Below the pieces are notes generated by a model that had not been told where the DNA came from, made no database searches, and worked only from the letters and a program-made list of their open reading frames with translations. The translations under genes and the position numbers were made by a program. A DNA stretch of 64,000 bases from Sphaerolaimus hirsutus (taxonomy: Eukaryota > Nematoda > Chromadorea > Monhysterida > Sphaerolaimidae), in the NCBI GenBank assembly GCA_964036195.1, contig OZ038457.1, positions 22,285,147-22,349,146 of the forward strand. Reading direction: 5' to 3'. Shown piece by piece: positions 23,101 through 38,100 of the stretch (position 1 is its first letter; each line of letters begins with the position of its first letter).

Positions 23101-26100
23101 CAGCCTGCGCCTGCAAGTCCTCCTTCTCAGCCTGCAGCGAGGTGGCCCTGCGCTCGGCGCCAACCAGCGATTCGCGCACGTCGGCAACGTGACGTTGTTC
23201 TTCCTCCAGCGCCATTTGCAGTTCTTTCACCTGGGCGGGGGATGGGGTTGTTTGCGGTTGGGGGGTAGGGTTTAGGGGGGTTGGGTTTAGGGGGTGATAA
23301 AACATTTGGGTTTTTGGTCACACGTGCACTACTAATTGTGGATACTAGGACAGCTCCGCACCCTGTAAAATGTAAAGTGTCACGGAAAGTATTTCAAATG
23401 TAAAATGATGGTTTATTTTACAGTGAATTTTACATTTGATGTAAAAAAAAATTATGTAAAATTTTATGTTTTAACCATGACAATTTTAGGAATTTATTCA
23501 ACTTGAACTTTCTATCAAACAAAACCTCAATCATCCAAAACACCCTCAAAACCCCAACTCCCAAACCACAACCCATTACGCACCTGGTCCTGGAACTTCC
23601 TGAGGTTCTTCTGCGCGTCCGAGTTGGCCTTGTTGGCGTGGTCCAGGGCGATCTCCAGCTCGTTGATGTCCGACTCGAGCTTCTTCTTGACGCGCTGCAG
23701 CTCGGCGCGGCCGCGAGCCTCCGACTCGAGGGATGCCTGTGGGGTGGAGGGTGGAGGGTGTGAAGAGGGTGGAGGGTGTGAAGAGGGTGGAGGGTGTGAA
23801 GAGGGTGGAGGTTGTGAAGTGGTTTAATGTGTGAAGTGATGATGTGTGTGAAGTGGTGAAGGGGGCTTTTCGATAGGATTGAGTGTGACTGTGATTTTTC
23901 CATGGGGATATTTACTGTCATTGTAATTTTTGTTTTTTCCCGGTATTTGTATATGTAGGTACTTGTGTTGTGTTTGCCTAGCGATTGAAAGCTGCCATGT
24001 TTCAGGTGGCACTTCTGAAGTGGACAAGTGACAAGAAACTAATTTAAGTACTAAACTTGAATTAATTGTAAGTAAAATAGTAAACAAGTGACCAGTATTT
24101 ATATTCAAAAATTAACCGGTGTCACTTAAATTAACCCCATTATCAGAAACCCCCGGCAAAAACGTCACTTCCACAAACCCCCCATCAAAACCCCCAACCC
24201 CTCTCAACCCCCAAAACATACCTGCATGGAATCGATAGCCCTCTGGTGGTTCTTCCTGGTGTTCTCAAACTCCTCCTCCTTCTCGGCGATGCGTTTCTCG
24301 ATCTCCTGGCGGATCTGCGACACTTCGACTTGGGCGCGGGCCACCTTGGACTCTTCGGCTTCGAGCGCGGCTTCGGCCTCGTCGAGGGCTTGCTGAAGGG
24401 GGGGGGGCGGGTTGGTTGGTTGAGATTGGGGGGCAGTCTTCCAAGCTTTTACTGGAGACACATTTGCATATTTAGTTTCTGTCGCTATAATAAAAAGATA
24501 CAAGTGAAATTAATTTTTTGAATTGTGTTTCTGTATTTTATACACAGTTTTAACAAAAAAAATTGGATTAAAAAACTCAAACTTTTTCAAATTTTTCTAG
24601 AAAATTTCAAGTTCTAGTGCTTTTTTCCAGCGCTGAAATGAGAACTGGCATTTTTGTTTGCCACCATCACCCACAACCCATCAAAACCGTGGCTTCAAAT
24701 AATCCCCCACCTGGAGCTCCTCTTTCTCAATCTCCAGCCTGCGGACCATCTTCTGCATCTCGTGCACGGAGCGGCCGCCCTCTCCCAACTGGTCGGTCAA
24801 GTCCTTGATCTCCTGAGCCAAATTCTTGTTCTCCCTGCGGAGACCCTCCATGTGCTCTCCAAGTTCATCGTTCTGATTTTTCAATTTGAACGCTTCCGTG
24901 CTCAAATTGCGATTGTCGCGCTGGGCGGCGTCAAGTTCCGCTGACAGGTCGTCGGTTTTGCGCTTCCACTCTTCCACGACGCGATCGAATCCCTTCTGTT
25001 TCTTTTCCAGGGAGCCGGCGTAGGTGTTGGCGCGCTCAGCCTCAGCCTGAGAGGTTGAGGGAGGTTGTTTTTGGAGGGTGAGAGAAGGGTGTGTAGGGTG
25101 CAGTGATTGAAAGGCGCCAGGAGAAATGGGAAGAAAATGATGGAGCCAATGGCGCCAGAGCTCTCTCCAAAGGAGGGTGTTATATTTAGATAATTGGCAC
25201 CTTCAAATATACTACGATGGCGCCATTTTGAAATTGCATTGAGCCAGGAAAAATGGCGCAAAGTGCCAGTTCTGGCGCCTTTTGTCTGGTACTCACAAAA
25301 ACGGCCCCCATTAAATCCTTAACTCACATGAGCATCATCCAGTTCTCCCATAAGGCGGGTCTTCTGTTTGTCCAGGCTCTGGACTTTGGTGTTGGTAGCA
25401 TCCAATTGTTCCTGAACCTCATTAAGGCGTGCCTGCACCTTGCGCCTTGCCTCTTCCAGTTCATCAGCCTTGAGCATGCCCTCAGATTCGAACCTGGGAG
25501 GGTGGAGGTTGGGTTGGGGAGGCTTTGGGGTAGGTTGTGATCGATTAAAACTGTTAAACAGGGCTGCATAGAGTAATGTGCAATGGACAGCCCCTGAATT
25601 ACAAGAGAAATTGATTTGGTGAAAATACATGCCAATGCAATCTATGATATTTGATGGTTGTCCAAGGAACAAAAATTATGAAATAATGATTGATCGAAAT
25701 GTCACAGATTAATATTTTATTTTCAACCCTCAATAATGGTTGAAAAAAAAAATTTTTGTCGTCACAAATCGTCTCATCCAAATCATTCTCATCCCATCAA
25801 AACCATCCGAACAGGGCCCCCAAACCCACCTAGCGCGCCACTGCTGCACCTCAGCATTGGCCTTGGACAGCTGGCGCATGACCTCGTTCTTGGCTTCGCC
25901 CTCCTCATCGACTTGGTCGCGCATCTGGTCCAGCTCGTGCTGCAGGTTCTTGCACTGGGCCGCCAGTGACTGGCGCTCCTGGGGGGTAATTGGAGGGTTA
26001 TGGTAGGGTGGGGGGAGGTTGAGGTTGATGTGGTGAGGTTTAGGGTACTTAGTCAAGTGACATGTGGACAATTTTCATATACAAATTGCTTGTCATTTTT

Positions 26101-29100
26101 AGTTTATTTGTTGATTGAGTTAGATACTTCATCACTCGGGCCTTTCTGTGTCACTCGAAAACTCGCGGAAATGTCATTTGGTGCAGTCGCACACCCTGTA
26201 AAGTGTCATGTCAAGTGTCAACTGTCACACAAAGTGACAATCAAAGTAAAAATATAAAAAGTTAATCACTGAACTTTTGACATTTTGAATGCCATTGTGC
26301 AAATTTGTATGACATTTTACATGAAATTTGACACTTTACATTGTACTTTACAGAGTGCGGGACTGCCCCCGCATGAAAATTTTCTATTTTATTTCACTAA
26401 TATTATCAAATGACGTAATAAGAGACGCCTCAACATCAAATGATCCAAGCAGATGACAAGTAAACTTGTCACCTCGATTTAAACACACGCTACTTAACTT
26501 GTCGCTTAACACTTAACCCATCACTTAGCGCACCCAACCACCCCCAATCTTGAAACCAACCCTAGCTTCATCATCACCCGCGCGCTTGGCCTCCTCCAGC
26601 TGGGAGTTCAGCTGCGACTTGACGCGCTGCAGCTGCGACAACTGCGCCTCAGCATCCTCCACTTGACGGGCCAGGTCGCTGTTCTCGTTCGACAGGCGGC
26701 CCTGGGAGTGGGAGTTGACAGATGAGTTGACGGATGTGGTGTTTTCTTGGATGTTTGCCAAGTTGGTGGAATGGTGTGAGGGTTTTTTTTTGTTTTCTGT
26801 TCATTGACTTTTGTTTGATATAAATGACTAATATTTACATTCCAATAATGGATAACAAGTTTTTGTACTGTGTACTCTCACAGATACTAGTGACAGAATT
26901 TTTAACAGTTCAGTAGGTGACATTTGCCACATATAATTGCAAATTGCACAAGAAAGGATAATTCTAGTTAATCTAGAAAGGAGGAAAAATCTGACACAAA
27001 AATCATAACCAAATAATCACTTCATAAATGCATGAAGTAAAATTAAACTTATCAAAATCATCACATCCACAACCTAAAACTCGCAATTACCTAAATGGTC
27101 AACCTCCCAAACCCTCCAAACACCCTACCTTGAGGCTCTGGAAGTCCTGCAGCTGCCTGGTCTGCTCGTCGCAGCGCATCTGCAAGTCGGCGACTTGCAT
27201 CTCGAACTGCTTGGCCGTCTTCTCGTAGTTGGCCTTGGCCTTGGATTCGGAATCCACGGCCTGGTTCAGCTCCTCGATCTCGCGCTGCTGGGACGATTTG
27301 TCCTTCTCGATCCTGGAAATGTAGGGTTTTGGTAGGGTGGAGGGCAATGTAGAGTAGGTTGGATGGTTATGTAGGGTAAAGTTAGAGTGATGGGGTATTT
27401 TAGGGACCAAATTTGTAGATGAATAAGTGACAATGAATCTGGTAAACAAACTCTATGGAAAAATAACTCCCCTTGAATAACACCCCACCCGAAAACAACC
27501 CACAGTGTGACTAGCATTGAAAAAATCTCTTGGAGATTTATTTATATTTGACAAATATCAGAACACATCAACAAAAAAATTTATATTTTTGCTGGGATAT
27601 TTCAGGGAGATTTAATAATATATTTGATTTGAGAGATTTTCTGAAATTATATTTGATTGTATTTTCTCAAAATCACCCATTTTTCAATGCCCAGCACCAC
27701 CAATTTCTTGACCCCACTCACTTAGCCTTGGCCTTGTTCAGCTGGTCGAGCTGGTCGCCCATCTCAGCGACGGCATCATTGTGCTTCTTGCGGAGCGCGG
27801 CCAACTGGTTCTCGTGGTTCATGTTCGCCTCCTCCAGATCGCGGCGCAGTTTGGCCAATTCAGCCTCGCGTTTCTTGTTCATTTCGATTTGGGCCGCGGT
27901 GGCGCCACCGGCTTCGTCCAGGCGTTCCTGAGTGGGGGGGGGTATTTGAGGGGGAAGCTTGGAATGGTTGTTTGTGTGGAAAATTGTTTTGGTAGGTAGG
28001 TTTTGTGTGGGAAATTTTCAGTAGGTTTTACGTTTATTTGTCACATTTGACACACAAAAAACCACCACCCAAAAACTCGAACCCATCACCTACAAAACGC
28101 CACCGCGCCAACCAAACCAAAGCACACGCACCTGGAGCTCCTCCAACTCCCTCTGCAGCTCGCTCTTGGCGCGGTCGGCCTTGCTCCTGGATGAGCGCTC
28201 GGCCTCCAGCTCCTCCTCCAGCTCGCTGGTGCGGCCCTGCAGCTCCTTGATTTGGCGCTGCAGCTTGGCCACCAGGGACTGTTCGTCCTCCAGACGGGAG
28301 GAGAGGGCCTAAAGGGTGGGAGGGTGAATGGAGGTTGAGTGGAGGTTTTACAATTTGAGGTTTTAGGGGTTTTTCTTCAGGTTTCTTGAATTAGAGTAAA
28401 ATGCAAGTATTCATGTGAATGGAGAAATAACATGCATCACCTAGATGAATGTATATTTTGATTAAGTTGAAGCTTAGCACAACTAGGCATATATTCACTT
28501 TCATTTGTCATATTTTTCATGGCCACAAATAAATAAGTAAACCACTATCAAGAACTATTTTTTCCAAAAATCAATTTTCATATAAAATAGGACAAACCCA
28601 TCATCCCAGCAAACTGCACCTACCTGAAGCTCCGCCTCTTTCTTCTTCAGGCTGCTCTCAACATCGGTCTTCTGCCTGGTCAATTCATCAATGTTCTCCT
28701 GGGCAACCTTCAATTCACCCTCCACCTTGCGTTTGGCCTTCTCGGTGTCTTGGCGGCCACGCTTCTCACGCTCGTTGCCATCTTCCAGGTCATCCAGGGA
28801 GGACTCCAGCTTGGCCTTCACCTTGTTCAGGTGGTTGACCTGTGGGGGAGGGTGCATGTAGGTTGAGTTTAGGTTGTGTGATGGCAGGTGGGAGTTTTGG
28901 GGGAGGTTTATGTAGAATAAAAGCTACAGTGAATTTTCAGATTATTAAAGCTATATTCAACTTCAATAAGCTGGAGTTGATTGAATGAGTGATAAATTTG
29001 GAATTATTTATACTTGGTTCCAGTTATGTACTTTATCTAAAAACACCAGTGTATTTGATTGTATATCTAAAAACAACAATATTTTATCATTGAAATTGAG

Positions 29101-32100
29101 ATTCTCATAAGGATATTACCTCAATCAGGTGACATGTTTTATGGATTTGTTCAAGCTGAAGAGTTTTCTCTAGAATTTTCCAAAAATTACAAAAGTAAAA
29201 TGAACAAAATTGAAACTACACAAAAATACCAAAACCTCAAACCAACCTTATCCTCCTCAGCCTGCAGGTCCTCAGTGAGCTTCCTGTTGACCTCCTCCTG
29301 GTGTTTCTTCTCCTTGTTCAACTTGGCAATGTTCTCATCCTGCTGCTGCATCTCATCCTGGATGGAGTGAATCTGGTGATCCTTGCCCTGTTTCTCGCTT
29401 TCTGCCTTGCGCAGTGACATTTCCAGGTCCTGTAGGGTGAAATTGAATTGAAAGTGATAAGTTGACAGTGTGCCAAAAATCGTGACAATTTGTCAAACCT
29501 GAATCTGCTTTTTCAGGTTGTCACATTCACCCTCGATCTTCTTCTTGGCCTTGGTCACATCGCCGGTCTTGTTCTCTTGGTCATTGATGCGCTCGTTCAG
29601 TTCCTGCGAGTGGATATTACATACGCTGAATATTGAATAGTACATATTACACATGTTGGAAATAACATATGGATCTGTGGGGTTGATTTCACAGGTTGTC
29701 AGGTGAAGAAAGCAAGAAGTGATGAGCGATGTTGTAAGTGCCATGAATTTCGCTTTTGGAAACTCGTCCCGATTTTATCATCACTTAACAATTCACCACA
29801 CTCATGTATTTTCTTATCACTTGACCAGGTGACAATTCCGCAAGTGGGAAATTGTAAAAAAATTATAAGTGAGACGTAAAAAGTTTTTAGAAAAGTAAAT
29901 TTCTAAGTGACAAGTTGAATGGCAAGTAAAAGTAAAAAGAAAAGTGGCAAGTGAAAAGAAAACGCTAAAATGTTTTTGACTATTACTTGCCATTGCACTT
30001 CTCACTTGTAAATTTACGTTTCTTTTAACTTTTAACTTCTCACTTCTATTTTTTTTACTTTCCCACTTCCGCGTTGAAAAACAGAAACTCACAGAAATCT
30101 GCTTCTCAAGTCCCTTCTTGTCAGCGGTGAGTTTGTTGATTTTTTCATCAGCCTCTTTGCGTGCGCCTCCAAGATCGCCCATTTGGTGCAACAGCTCCGC
30201 CTGTGGGCGTTTTGGAGGTTGAAGAGGTGAAATGGAGAAATTATGGTGGGGGATTTTCCTAAAAGACATTCTAGGTATTTCAATTTTTTTAACAAAAGTT
30301 GTTTTCGAATTTTTCTTACTAAATTTGGCATTGCATACTTTTTTGTTAAATTTTGAATACGTCTTAATATTATATGGCATTGCCAGTTGTCATCTCCACC
30401 TTTTTCCGTTAAGAATATATCGCTGAGAAATGGATGTTTAAAACTTCGTTTTTGCATTTCACATGCAGTTTGGACAAAAACATTTACAAAAATTCATATT
30501 TTCAATTTTTTATCGAAAAAATAGGTTTTCATGTGTTTTTCCTCGCAGCATCCTGTTTTCCAGTTCACCCCCCCCCCCCCCAAAAAAAAAATCTCCCCAA
30601 AATCCACACCACACCCTACCTTCTCAGCCGCAACCTTAGCCAGCTCAGCCTCAGCCTCTGCCCTCTTCTTAGCCTCCTCGTTCATCTTCTCCTCGAACTC
30701 CTTGACAGCCTTCTCGAGCTTCTCCCTTTCTTCGGCTTCCTTGCCAGCCTTGAGCATGGGCTTGACGCGGCCGTACAGCTGGAACCAGGGCCAGGTGCGC
30801 AGGGTGGCCCACGATTTCACGTTCTTTTGCAGGACCAGGTAACCAGACAGTTGTTCGCGGCGGCGGATCACGTCCACCTGGGGGGGGGGGTAATTTGAGG
30901 GTTTGTTTGAGGGGGTTATTTGAGGGGGTTGGGAAAGCAAGGGATGAGGTCGGTGTTGCGGAAGTGACATCTATCTTTGAATTTGTTCTGATGCCATACC
31001 CTGTAATATCCCAGAACCTGTAATATGTCAAATGTCCTGTAAGATGTCAAAAGTCATGTTAAGTCATGCCCGGAGAAATGAAAAATCCTCGTTAATTTTT
31101 TTACCAGTCATTTCCCATTTTACAGGGTATTTTACATGATTTCTGTCACTTTTGCATGACTTTGGATATTTTACAGGGTATTTCGCAGTGTCTGGGATAT
31201 CGGCCGTGATACACTACCCAATTAACGATGGCAAACAAAAATCCCAAAATTCGAAAACTCTTTTCGGAAAATTCGAAATTGATCGCATTTTGAAGAAAAA
31301 CACTCAAAAATTTAAATACTTTTTCCCAGATGGTTTGCCATCGTTACCAATCATACACTAACCACTGGCTGATTGTATTGATTTACATATACTCCGTCTA
31401 CAGTTTACATGTGCAGTTCACGTTGGCAGCGAGCCAAAAAATAGTTTTCTAAAAATAAAAATGTCCAACAACTGCACAAACCTGAGCGTTGTAACTGCGG
31501 ATAATCGCCTGGAGCTTCTTCAGGTAGTTAGCCAAAGTGGCGTCACGGAGGTCCTCAAGCTGGGCCAGAGTGCCCGCCTGAAATTGGGTTAAGTTTTCGG
31601 TTGGATGTTTATAAACTTTTGTGCCTGGGGCCAGATTCAATTTGAACATAAGGCGCAAATCGTGAAAATCGTGCACCGCAAATTTATCCCTGGCGAAACC
31701 AGTGTATTTGATATTTTGGAAAAAATATTCACTTTTTTGTTCATCATTCAGATTGGTTACGGTAGATTTCAGCACGTCACGTGCGGCCAGCAGACCCAAG
31801 TTATCCAAACTGAGCTACAAAAATAAAATACTGTATTTGCTCGAATAATTCCCTTGGGTAATTTTTTTTCATCAGACTTTGAGGGGGAACTGCTCAAGGG
31901 GAGCAATTATTCAAAGGGGAAATAATTATTTCGTCAAAATATTCAAGCACTTTTCTATCAACTCATCTAACAAAATATGCTTTAGCAGCACAATAACATG
32001 CCATTTTTACAAATTGGATACAACTAATGTAAAATATGCTTAAAGGGTTATTATTTGAGGGGAGAATCAATTTTTCAACCTACTCAACCATCGGGTGAAC

Positions 32101-35100
32101 TATTTAAGGGGGGATTATTCAAGCAGGTAGGGCAATTATTCAAGCAGACACGGTAGCACCCATTCAATCCTAGACACGAACCTTGAAGAACACCTTGGTG
32201 TGTCCCACTTTGAACTGCTCCTCCTTGAGGCCCCCATCACCGACGATCTTGGTCAACATGTTGGTGGACTTGTTCTTGGGCTCGCCCTCGGCCTTGGCGG
32301 CTTGAGAGGCGAGAATGGCGTAGCGGAAGATGAAATCAAGGTGAAAGGTCCTGGGTTTTTGGGGTTTTTTTGAGAATGGATGTTTGGATGACAATGGATT
32401 TTTGGATGATATTTATTTTGTTGATGTTGCTGGTATAATAGCGAGTTTTCTTGAATGTTTAGTTTGATTAACTCTTTGGTCAGAAAAAGTCTGGTGAAAA
32501 AAATCTGTTTGGGGAAAGGTAAGAATTGCATGTAGCATTATCAAACTGATGTATTTCGCGTGTATTTTGATATCTTTTGAGTGTACATTGTTTGAACTGT
32601 CATCAAATCATAATTCTTACTGTCGTCAACACACATGAAACTTTCTATCAACGCCCATAAAAATATCTCTAAGGCTCTAAGTAACGTGAATTTTGAATAC
32701 CGATTTACTTGTCGCATTATATTATATAATCATATATATTGATTCATATATTTATATAACTATATATTTAAACATAAGTATATATGTATTTAATTATATA
32801 TTTATATAATTACAAATTTAATTATATTTTTAAATATATATAGATATATTTATATAAAAAAATCCAGCTTATCAAAATCATTGTCAAAATCCTTTTTTTC
32901 CAACACCAACCCCAAACCCCCCAACCCCAAAAACCACCCACCTGTTAGGGAAGCCCTTCCTGCAAATCCTAATACCCTCAAGTACACCGTTGCAAGTCAG
33001 CTGATTCATGACCAGGGCAGCCTCCAGCAGACCCGACTGTTTCTTCTCGTTGGGGATCAGGCAACGCACGAAATGGGGGTGGGTGGAGTGCAACATGGAC
33101 ATGAGCTTGTTGAGCGACTCGCGGTACGTCATGGACACGGTCATCATGGATGCCGACTTGCCCTTCTTTTTGCCGCCGCCGCCGCCCGCTGGGATTGGGG
33201 GGGGGGGTATTTTTTGGGGATATGGGAAATGCGAGAGGGGGATTTTCTGTGAAATGAATGTGAAATGTCATGTAAAGTGTGAAATTTATGGTAGGGTTTT
33301 TTGTTTATTTTTACCGGGCATTAAACGTGACATTTTACATTTCATGTAAATTGTTCCAAAAACTAGAGAAACTTTCATGAACGTGCATCTTAAAAAAAAT
33401 TTTCGTGTGAAAGTGCGTGCATAAGTATCGCATTGGTCCACTGTTGCGTAAAATATAAAGATGTCCAGATGCATACTGTGCAGTCCGCAGTCAACCTTGC
33501 TCAGGGCATTTCAGTATTCATTCTCTACACTTCAACCACCAACCTCCAACCCCCAACCTCCACAACCTCCACAACCTCCAACCCCCAACCTACACTTGGC
33601 CAGCACAGCGGCCTCCTCCTGGGTGGTGTAGTCGGACCAGAGGATCTTCATCAGGTCGTTGCCCTCGCCCTTGAGCACGGCGGCCACCGTGTCGTTCAGC
33701 GGGTCCTTGTTCTTCTCCAGCCAGTTGGTCACGTTGTAGCGCACCTGTGGTTGGGGTGGGGGGTCCATTTTGAGGGGGGTGCATGCTGGGGGTGCACATT
33801 GGGAGCGGGGTTTCATTTAGAGTGGCAATAAAAATTTCCTCCGGAAAGCGGAAACGGAAAACAGAAAGTTGACACCCTAGTTTTATTGGATAGATGAGCG
33901 TTATTTGGGCGGCACATTTTTATAATTTTTGATTCAATGTAGTTCTGTTTGTGAGTTGACTGACAGATGGGAATGTATAACAAGTCTTGTCGGATAGCTG
34001 AAAAACTTCCTATTTACTCAACTTAAATTTGTAAAGTGACACTTGACAAAAATGAAAAAAACACTTGACAATTTTATATAACATTGAAAATCTCACACAA
34101 CTTCTTACAATCAAAGCCGCAGGAAAATAACCCACTATCCCATCACACCCAACCCAAAACCCATTATACACCCAACCCAAAACCCACAATGCCAGCGTAA
34201 TGCTTCAAGGCAAAGTGCGCATCTCCCTGCTTGCCCTTGGGCGGCTTGGGCTTCTCCATGGCCGGGTGCTTGCCCAGGTGCTGGTCGTTGAGCTTCTGCG
34301 CGTAGGTCAGGTCCGTCGCCTTGGGCACGATGCACTCCTCGTCCAACATGGAGATGATGCCCAGCGGCTGTGGGGGGGGTGAGGGTTGGAGGGTTGTAGG
34401 GGAACCTAGTTGCGTGTGAAAATTGAATTTGAGGGGTGAGAAAGGGGCTACTGGGGCCAGTTCCGCAAGATGAGAAGTGAGAAGTGAAATGGCAAAGGCG
34501 AAGTAAAAGCGCAAAAGCGAAGTGAAACGGCACGTGAATTGAGAAGGAAATTGGCAAAAGCGAAGTAAAAAATAAAAAGTAATTTCTCTTCGCTTTTGCC
34601 ATTTCACTTGCCAATTCACTTGCCATTTCACTTCGCCTTTGCGCCTTTATTTCGCCTTTACCATTTCACTTCTCACTTCTCATTTTGCGGAACTGGCGCC
34701 AGATGATAGTTGACGATGAAATTGAATGTAGGTAAACTGGGTTGAGTGGTTTTGATTCAGATGTTAAATAGTTCATGGGTCGCGGAACGATGTTCGCATG
34801 CACATAAAATTACCAGTTCAGGATTAATGCATTTTCGACATCACCGCATGTTTACTTGAGCGTTGTCCCAGCCTGCGACACGCCAATTAAAATCAAAAAT
34901 TGGCATGGAAAGCAGTTCTCAGCAGTGAAAAGTGTCTCAACTGTCAATGCAACGTCATTTATATGCTACGTGTGCTGACGTAGCACCAAGAGAAAATGAA
35001 ATATGTACTATTTAATTGCTTTGAAGTGGTCCTCGCACACTAATTTCACGCAGCAACTTTCTCTCACTTAAACAACAACAACGCGAACCCTGCAAAAAAC

Positions 35101-38100
35101 ATGCTCAATCCAAAAACACTGACCTTCTCAATGAGCTCGATACAGGCGGCCAGATCGAGACCGAAATCGATGAACTCCCAGTGGATGCCCTCGCGCTGGT
35201 ACTCCTCCTGCTCGAGTACGAACATGTGGTGGTTGAAGAACTGCTGCAGTTTCTCGTTCACGAAGTTGATCCACAGCTGCTCGAACGAGTTGAACTGAGG
35301 GGGGAGTGAAGTTGTTGTTTTTATTTAGAATTTTGTGTTTAAAAAAATGGAAAAATGGTTGGTTAATTTGAAAAAACCAACGTCGAAGATCTCGAAACCG
35401 GCGATATCCAGCACACCGATGAAAGAGACACGGGGCAGCTCCTGTGAACGAGTGATAAATTGTGAAAGGATAGATGTTTTACTATTAAGCTTACAAAACA
35501 ATTTTTCATGTACCTATAGGACAAATATGGCTATTCTTCACCCTTGATAAAAAGCACCTTGACACAAAAACTTAAAATGACTGAAAGCAAAAATCACAAA
35601 AATTTCGATTTTTCAGCAAAAATCACCATTTTCCTTTCTCATTGATTATAAATATAAATTTTTGAACAATCATGAATATAAGAAATAACAACGACTTTGT
35701 CTCTGTCCCACACCCACTCTCAAGTGATTCTTAAGAAGTAGTTTTTTAAAAACAAAAACAATTCTGCCCAAACCCCCCAAAGACCCACCTTGGCATCAAG
35801 GGTCACGTTACACTTCTTCACGAGCCATCCGAACAACCTATCATAAATACCCTTGCACATGGCGCCCACGGCCCAGTGCACTTGCTCCTGGTTCTGACCC
35901 TTGTTCACCCACTCGGTGCCGACCTTGACGCGGGGCTTGCACAGCGCCGACAGGAACTTGGTCCCGTCAACGCCGAACTGAGAGCGGGGGGGGGGTGTTA
36001 TTTGAGGGGGTAGGTGGCGTTTGGATTGGAGCCAATTTAGACGCTAGTGGATAACTAGGTATATTTTATGGAAGGGGTAATTGGACAGTCACTTATAATA
36101 TGTTCACTTGTCGCTTGGCTTGTATTACCACTGAAAACGTTCCTCTGAACTTATCACTTTCCTTGTCGCTTGATACTTTCAGTGATGGCATCAGGTGCTA
36201 CTCCCAGACCCTGTAAAATGCTCTGTAAAATGCCAAGTGTCAGCGGAGTGTCAAAAGTCATGTAAAATGGCCCGTAAAATGGCAAACGTTTGTCATTTTA
36301 CACGACACGTCATCGTTTGTCATTCTACATGACTTTTGACACTTTACATGACATTTTAAAATAGAAATTCACATGGTTTTGAAGTGGCACCAGAAATCCC
36401 CATAAATACACCCCCAAGAAAAAAGACCCTCTCCCTCAAACAATCCCCCCTAACCATGTTGGCGACTTTTTGCGCCTCCTCAGTGCCATCCGGCTCGGCC
36501 TGCTCACCGCGCTGCTTGAATTTCATCTCACCCATGTGCAGCAGAGAGGAACACGTTTTGTAAACGTTGATCTTCTCCTCTGGCGAGAACAGCAGGATGT
36601 CGAAGGCTTCCTGTGGGAGTGACGTTTTGGTAACGTTGTTTTTACGTTGTGGGTTACGTCGGAGCAGCTTGTTGTTGCTTTGGGCAAACTTTGCGTTTTA
36701 CTTTTGGGTATCAAATGGGGGGGGGGGTTAGGGCGGGTACTGATTTTTGCGACGTTTAGCGTATTTTCACCTCGAAATAACCACTAGAAATGCTTTTTGG
36801 ATTTTTCACCCCTGGAGACATAATGTGTCTAAAATGGGTCTACATGCGGAATGGGCTTTGATGCGGAATGGGCCCTAGCCGAAATAAATACCTATGTTTT
36901 AAGAACTTATCCCATTGGATGAACGATTTATATCTCAATAAACCCCCGCGAGTTTCTTAACAACGAAAACGCTTGGTTAAACTATTATTGGAACAGCTCA
37001 GGGTACCACGTTTTCTGATATTCTCCCGAACAATCCCCCAGTCTCAAATTACAAATACATTCAACGAACAGCGACACAGTAGATTGAAACGACACACTAC
37101 AAATTGTAGAAACCCCCGGGGGGAAAATAAGTTTCAAATCGCAACCCGAAAACCCCCCAAAACCGACATCCATCATCAAAAACTCCTCCTTATCATCGAC
37201 GCCCGCGATGGTGGTCTCGGCCTGGTTCTGGTACCAATACTCGGTGGGGGGTTTGTCCAGCTCAAGGATACCCTTCAGGTCGGGGTTGCCGCCAGAGTGG
37301 ATCTGGTAGAACACGTGGTAGGCGCGCTCGCCCGGCGCCTGACGGATGACACGGGATTTCTCCAGCAGGTCTGGGGGTGGGGGGGGGGTATTTTGGGGGG
37401 ATATTTGGGGGGTATTGGGGGGGGGGTATTTTGAGGTTCAAGTATTGTACATAGGTATGTTGATATGATAGGTATAAATATTTACCGAGTAGATTCTTGT
37501 TTCGTTCCCCTTGAAAAAATTCCCATAAATAGAAATCTGACGAAAGATAGATTCGCTTATCGGACGGACGTAATTGTCTATTTATCTATTTACGGCACAT
37601 ATACCTACTCGAATATTGTAATTTCTCGAAATACCCCCAGGAGGTTTATTATTTCGCCAGCGAATTATTACGAATCAGATAAATAAATACATCATACGAA
37701 TTTTCAACAAAATTCTCATTTTAGTATGCCGTATTTCCAATGATGGCTCATCTACCGTACTTCTAATAATACCTTTGCATCTATCCATCAAAATGCTCCC
37801 GCCGATAAAATAGCGTGTGAAAAAGGTGCACGCATAATTAGGAGAAACACTTTTTCCACAAAAAAATCAAACTCAAACCCCCCAAAAACCCACAATGCTC
37901 AATGTCGCAGCCGGCAACCTTGCCGGACCTGTCGAAATGGATACGGATGAACTTTCCGAAGCGGGAAGAGTTGTTGTTACGGACGGTTTTTGCATTGCCG
38001 AAAGCCTCCAGCACGGGGTTGGTCTGGACGATCTGGTCCTCTAGGGTGACCTGAAATGGAGGGGGGTGTTTGAGAGAGGTTTTTAGAATGGGAATTGTGA

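Larger units (their letters stand above)
20193..30877 (-). other. Mhc: myosin neck end and rod coding block (exons 17-36) with coordinates
   Basis: Exon coordinates 5' to 3': 30620-30877, 30093-30200, 29499-29603, 29247-29429, 28624-28839, 28132-28308, 27722-27927, 27129-27312, 26561-26701, 25830-25978, 25328-25493, 24711-25046, 24222-24392, 23584-23736, 23096-23230, 22752-22831, 22392-22548, 21801-22040, 20666-20899, 20193-20246. Exon 17 carries the end of the lever and the [10 protein letters not shown] hinge into the rod. Junctions 23/24, 26/27 and 32/33 are phase 2; the others are phase 0, so most rod exons are whole-codon units. The rod is continuous heptad sequence (for example [30 protein letters not shown]). 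The last exon encodes a 17-residue tail, [17 protein letters not shown], after its acceptor at 20246/20247. No second terminal exon was seen. Confidence 0.93.
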